Positions 7,748 to 9,385 of a stretch of DNA of 9,385 nt are shown in pieces. Made by a program: the position numbers and the translations under genes. The DNA lies in contig JBNKDD010000224.1 of assembly GCA_050288085.1 (NCBI GenBank), forward strand, positions 1 to 9,385, written 5' to 3'. Positions within the stretch are counted from its first letter, which is position 1; each line of letters opens with the position of its first letter. Source of the DNA: JBNKDD01 sp050288085 (lineage in GTDB: Bacteria; Chloroflexota; Anaerolineae; Aggregatilineales; UBA3940). The notes under the pieces are model-generated. The model saw nothing but the letters and a program-made list of their open reading frames with translations, searched no databases and was not told the origin of the DNA.

Positions 7748-7776
7748 ACTATAGCATTAATTTAGAATTTTGTCGA
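7748..7776 (-). promoter_or_regulatory. Sigma70-type promoter for lacI-type/oxidoreductase operon
   Basis: Reading the minus strand, a -35 box TCGACA (7771-7776) and a -10 box TATAGT (7748-7753) are separated by the ideal 17 bases, within AT-rich DNA. The predicted start near 7741 gives a leader of about 80 bases before the ATG at 7662. Operator 1 lies immediately downstream. Confidence 0.68.
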
Positions 7777-7796
7777 TACACCTCGACCAATTCTGC

Positions 7797-7823
7797 TTGA
7801 CAATGAGGGAAACCTCCTATAAT
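7797..7823 (+). promoter_or_regulatory. Sigma70-type promoter for sugar permease operon
   Basis: A consensus -35 TTGACA (7797-7802) and a consensus -10 TATAAT (7818-7823) are separated by 15 bases, shorter than the optimal 17. The predicted start is near 7830, which leaves an untranslated leader of about 197 bases before the permease ATG. Operator 2 starts 8 bases after the -10 box, covering roughly +2 to +14. Confidence 0.7.
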
Positions 7824-7831
7824 ATGAGGCT

Positions 7832-7844
7832 GTAACCAGTCACG
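7832..7844. promoter_or_regulatory. Candidate LacI-type operator 2, at permease start point
   Basis: This is an exact copy of the GTAACCAGTCACG 13-mer at 7732-7744, here just downstream of the consensus -10 box of the permease promoter. Its position is that of a classic repression site. With the first site 100 bp away in the same orientation, DNA looping between two repressor dimers is possible. Confidence 0.74.
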
Positions 7845-8026
7845 GAAATCCTAAATAATTACCAGCAGAAGAAAGCGGGAGCACCGCAATTCGGCTGCAT
7901 CTCAGGCACATCAAAGTACTAATCTTCAGCAAATAATGACAGCCGGGACACATTAGCCGTAGGAGAGTCTGCATCACAAACATGGCAAATGAGCAGCAGT
8001 ATCAGGAACTCAAAGAGGGTTTTTGA
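7845..8026 (+). other. Long leader between operator 2 and first permease gene
   Basis: About 180 bases downstream of operator 2 carry no long ORF. No frame holds a remnant of a solute-binding protein that I can recognise. Visible structure is limited to a weak hairpin, GCACCG (7881-7886) with CGGCTGC (7892-7898, one bulge), an AGGAGAG at 7961-7967 and a 14-codon ORF at 7982-8026. I see no recognisable riboswitch. Confidence 0.45.
7982..8026 (+). CDS. Possible 14-codon leader ORF abutting the permease start
   Basis: ATG at 7982 opens MANEQQYQELKEGF and stops with TGA at 8024-8026, directly next to the permease ATG at 8027. That arrangement would allow translational coupling by re-initiation. 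An AGGAGA lies upstream (7961-7966) but is 15 nt from the ATG, which is long for a ribosome binding site. The peptide is hydrophilic and matches nothing I recognise. It could be a leader peptide or chance. The permease has its own GAGGG (8015-8019), so it does not need this ORF. Confidence 0.25.
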   Translation: MANEQQYQELKEGF

Positions 8027-9028
8027 ATGCCTGCAAAACAAAACAAAGGAAGTCTCTTAATGCAAAAAAACTCCGGTATTGTCAATTTTCTCAGACGCAA
8101 CGCCGCTGGCTATGTATTTCTTGCACCGTGGCTCCTGGGTTTCCTCATCCTTACACTTTATCCAATGATCTACTCATTGTGGCTTGGCTTTACGGATTAT
8201 GACTTTACACAGCCCGATTCGACCCAATGGATCGGGATCGGCAATTATGTAAAAATGTTTGGGCCGGTGTTTGGGATAGAAGAGTTCACCGCCCCCACAG
8301 GCGAGGTCATGCGCGTCGACCCATACTACATGAAGTCGCTGTCTGTGACATTTACCTACGTGCTCGTATCCGTGCCGCTGAAGTTGATCGTTGCCCTTGC
8401 CGTTGCCATGCTGATGAACCAGAAGCTGCGGGGGGTGGCGTTTTACCGGGCAGTCTATTATATTCCGACCCTCCTCGGCGGCTCGGTGGCTATCGCGGTA
8501 TTGTGGAGAAAGCTGTTCGAGAAAACCGGCCTGGTGAACGATATACTGGGGCTCATAGGCTTCACCGATCTCCCCGGCTGGATCACCAACCCCAAATATG
8601 CACTCTGGACGCTTGTCTTGCTGACGGTTTGGCAGTTTGGCTCCTCAATGATTATCTTTCTCGCAGGGCTGAAGCAAATCCCACAGGAATATTATGAAGC
8701 AGCAAGCGTAGATGGGGCGAACAAGACACGGCAGTTCTTCTCCATAACTATCCCCCTACTCTCTCCGGTGATTCTTTTCAACCTGGTCATGCAGATAATC
8801 TACGCATTCCAGACCTTCACTCAGGCTTATATTATCGGCGGCGGCAGCGGCGGTGTACTTAACTCTACCCTGTTCTATACCCTCCACCTGTATATCCAGG
8901 GCTGGACATACCACGAGTTGGGATACGCATCAGCTATGGCATGGGTGCTGCTGCTCATTATCGGGTTACTCACGGCGCTTGTCTTCAGAACGTCGAGCTG
9001 GTGGGTCTCATACGGGACAGGGGAATAA
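8027..9028 (+). CDS. ABC sugar transporter permease, MalF/UgpA type
   Basis: This is an inner-membrane permease subunit of a carbohydrate ABC importer (CUT1-like). The 333-residue protein has about six membrane segments (roughly 28-50, 108-130, 141-161, 190-213, 244-268, 298-320). A large extracytoplasmic loop (51-105) sits between the first two, as in MalF-type subunits. The EAA loop that contacts the ATPase is at 221-246 (EYYEAASVDGANK, then ITIPLLSP). The start at 8027 has GAGGG 7 nt upstream. An alternative ATG at 8060 (residue 12) also has a good site, AGGAAG, 7 nt upstream, so either start may be used. It is followed after one base by the second permease, with which it should form a heterodimer. 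The substrate is unknown. No binding protein or ATPase gene is in view. Confidence 0.94.
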   Translation: MPAKQNKGSLLMQKNSGIVNFLRRNAAGYVFLAPWLLGFLILTLYPMIYSLWLGFTDYDFTQPDSTQWIGIGNYVKMFGPVFGIEEFTAPTGEVMRVDPYYMKSLSVTFTYVLVSVPLKLIVALAVAMLMNQKLRGVAFYRAVYYIPTLLGGSVAIAVLWRKLFEKTGLVNDILGLIGFTDLPGWITNPKYALWTLVLLTVWQFGSSMIIFLAGLKQIPQEYYEAASVDGANKTRQFFSITIPLLSPVILFNLVMQIIYAFQTFTQAYIIGGGSGGVLNSTLFYTLHLYIQGWTYHELGYASAMAWVLLLIIGLLTALVFRTSSWWVSYGTGE

Positions 9029-9029
9029 C

Positions 9030-9385
9030 ATGAAAACCAAGACCAAGACAGCGATAAAGCATACTCTTACACATCTGTTCATAATTGCCCTGGGGCTGAT
9101 TATGATCTATCCCATTGTCTGGATGATTGTCAGCTCATTCAAGCCCAACAATATGATCTTCAGCGACCCTGGGCTTATACCAAAAACTATAACCTTTGAA
9201 AACTACTTCAGTGGCTGGAAGGGCTACGCGGGCACGACCTTCGGGAGATTCTTCGCCAACGCACTCTTACTGTGTCTGGCCGCCATTATCGGGAATCTGA
9301 TCTCCTGCACCATGGCAGCCTACGCATTTGCACGGCTCAAATTCGTGGGTAAGAACTTCCTCTTCGCAATGATGATGATAACGCT
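9030..9385 (+). CDS. ABC sugar transporter permease, MalG/UgpE type (3' end outside window)
   Basis: This is the second permease subunit of the same importer, cut by the window end after 118 codons. It begins with ATG at 9030, one base after the stop of the first permease, with AGGGGA (9019-9024) as ribosome binding site 5 nt upstream, so the two genes are translationally close-coupled. The first membrane segment is at about 13-36 (LFIIALGLIMIYPIVWMIVSS), followed by FKPNNMIF and the typical periplasmic stretch. A second segment begins near 75 (FANALLLCLAAIIGNLISCTM), followed by AAYAFARLKFVGKNFLF (96-112), a hallmark of MalG-type subunits. The EAA loop would lie beyond the window. Confidence 0.93.
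   Translation, partial: MKTKTKTAIKHTLTHLFIIALGLIMIYPIVWMIVSSFKPNNMIFSDPGLIPKTITFENYFSGWKGYAGTTFGRFFANALLLCLAAIIGNLISCTMAAYAFARLKFVGKNFLFAMMMIT

Noticed and set aside
8227..8697. 156-codon plus-strand ORF inside the first permease gene
   Set aside because: It is an alternate frame of a clear membrane permease. Its translation is Arg-rich and unlike any domain.
1..9385. CRISPR array, tRNA/rRNA genes, defence or toxin-antitoxin system
   Set aside because: I saw no regularly spaced repeats, no RNA gene signatures, and no proteins of defence type. All long genes have ordinary metabolic, regulatory or mobile-element assignments.

Overview
The window (9,385 bases, moderate GC) is a chromosomal carbohydrate-use locus with a mobile-element remnant at its left edge. 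The gene types and protein style (a LacI-family regulator beside MalF/MalG-type sugar permeases, GH78 and GH43 glycosidases, a Gfo/Idh/MocA oxidoreductase, a stand-alone bacterial dual-specificity-type phosphatase and an orphan-type DDE integrase) most resemble Chloroflexota, perhaps Anaerolineae. That placement comes from recognising protein types and was not tested by a search.

Layout from left to right. (1) 1-906: 3' part of a DDE integrase/transposase, open at the window edge, followed by a hairpin and G-rich DNA. (2) 907-3561, minus: a complete cytoplasmic GH78 alpha-L-rhamnosidase with its catalytic motifs intact. (3) 3562-3805: a divergent intergenic region with a 7-8-7 inverted repeat. 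(4) 3806-5207, plus: a small Cys-phosphatase and, 37 nt later, a GH43-like five-bladed-propeller glycosidase, probably co-transcribed. (5) 5225-5248: a perfect 10-bp-stem palindrome between convergent genes. (6) 5297-7662, minus: lacI-type repressor and then a Gfo/Idh/MocA oxidoreductase, 26 nt apart, probably one operon. (7) 7663-8026: a divergent control region with two sigma70-type promoters. Each promoter is followed immediately by the same 13-base operator-like sequence, and the two copies are exactly 100 bp apart. (8) 8027-9385, plus: two ABC sugar permease genes one base apart, the second cut by the window end.

Inferred working: a plant- or microbe-derived oligosaccharide enters through the permease pair. 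Its ATPase and binding protein are not in the window. Inside the cell it would be trimmed by the rhamnosidase and the GH43 enzyme, while the oxidoreductase acts on a released sugar or derivative. The repressor appears to control both its own operon and the transporter. The actual substrate cannot be read from the sequence; rhamnose-containing glycans are the best guess because of GH78.

I do not see a novel defence, mobile or RNA system. The points most worth a second look are the mirrored operator/promoter arrangement, the absence of a solute-binding protein gene at its usual place (a long leader with a 14-codon ORF stands there), and the phosphatase gene among glycosidases.
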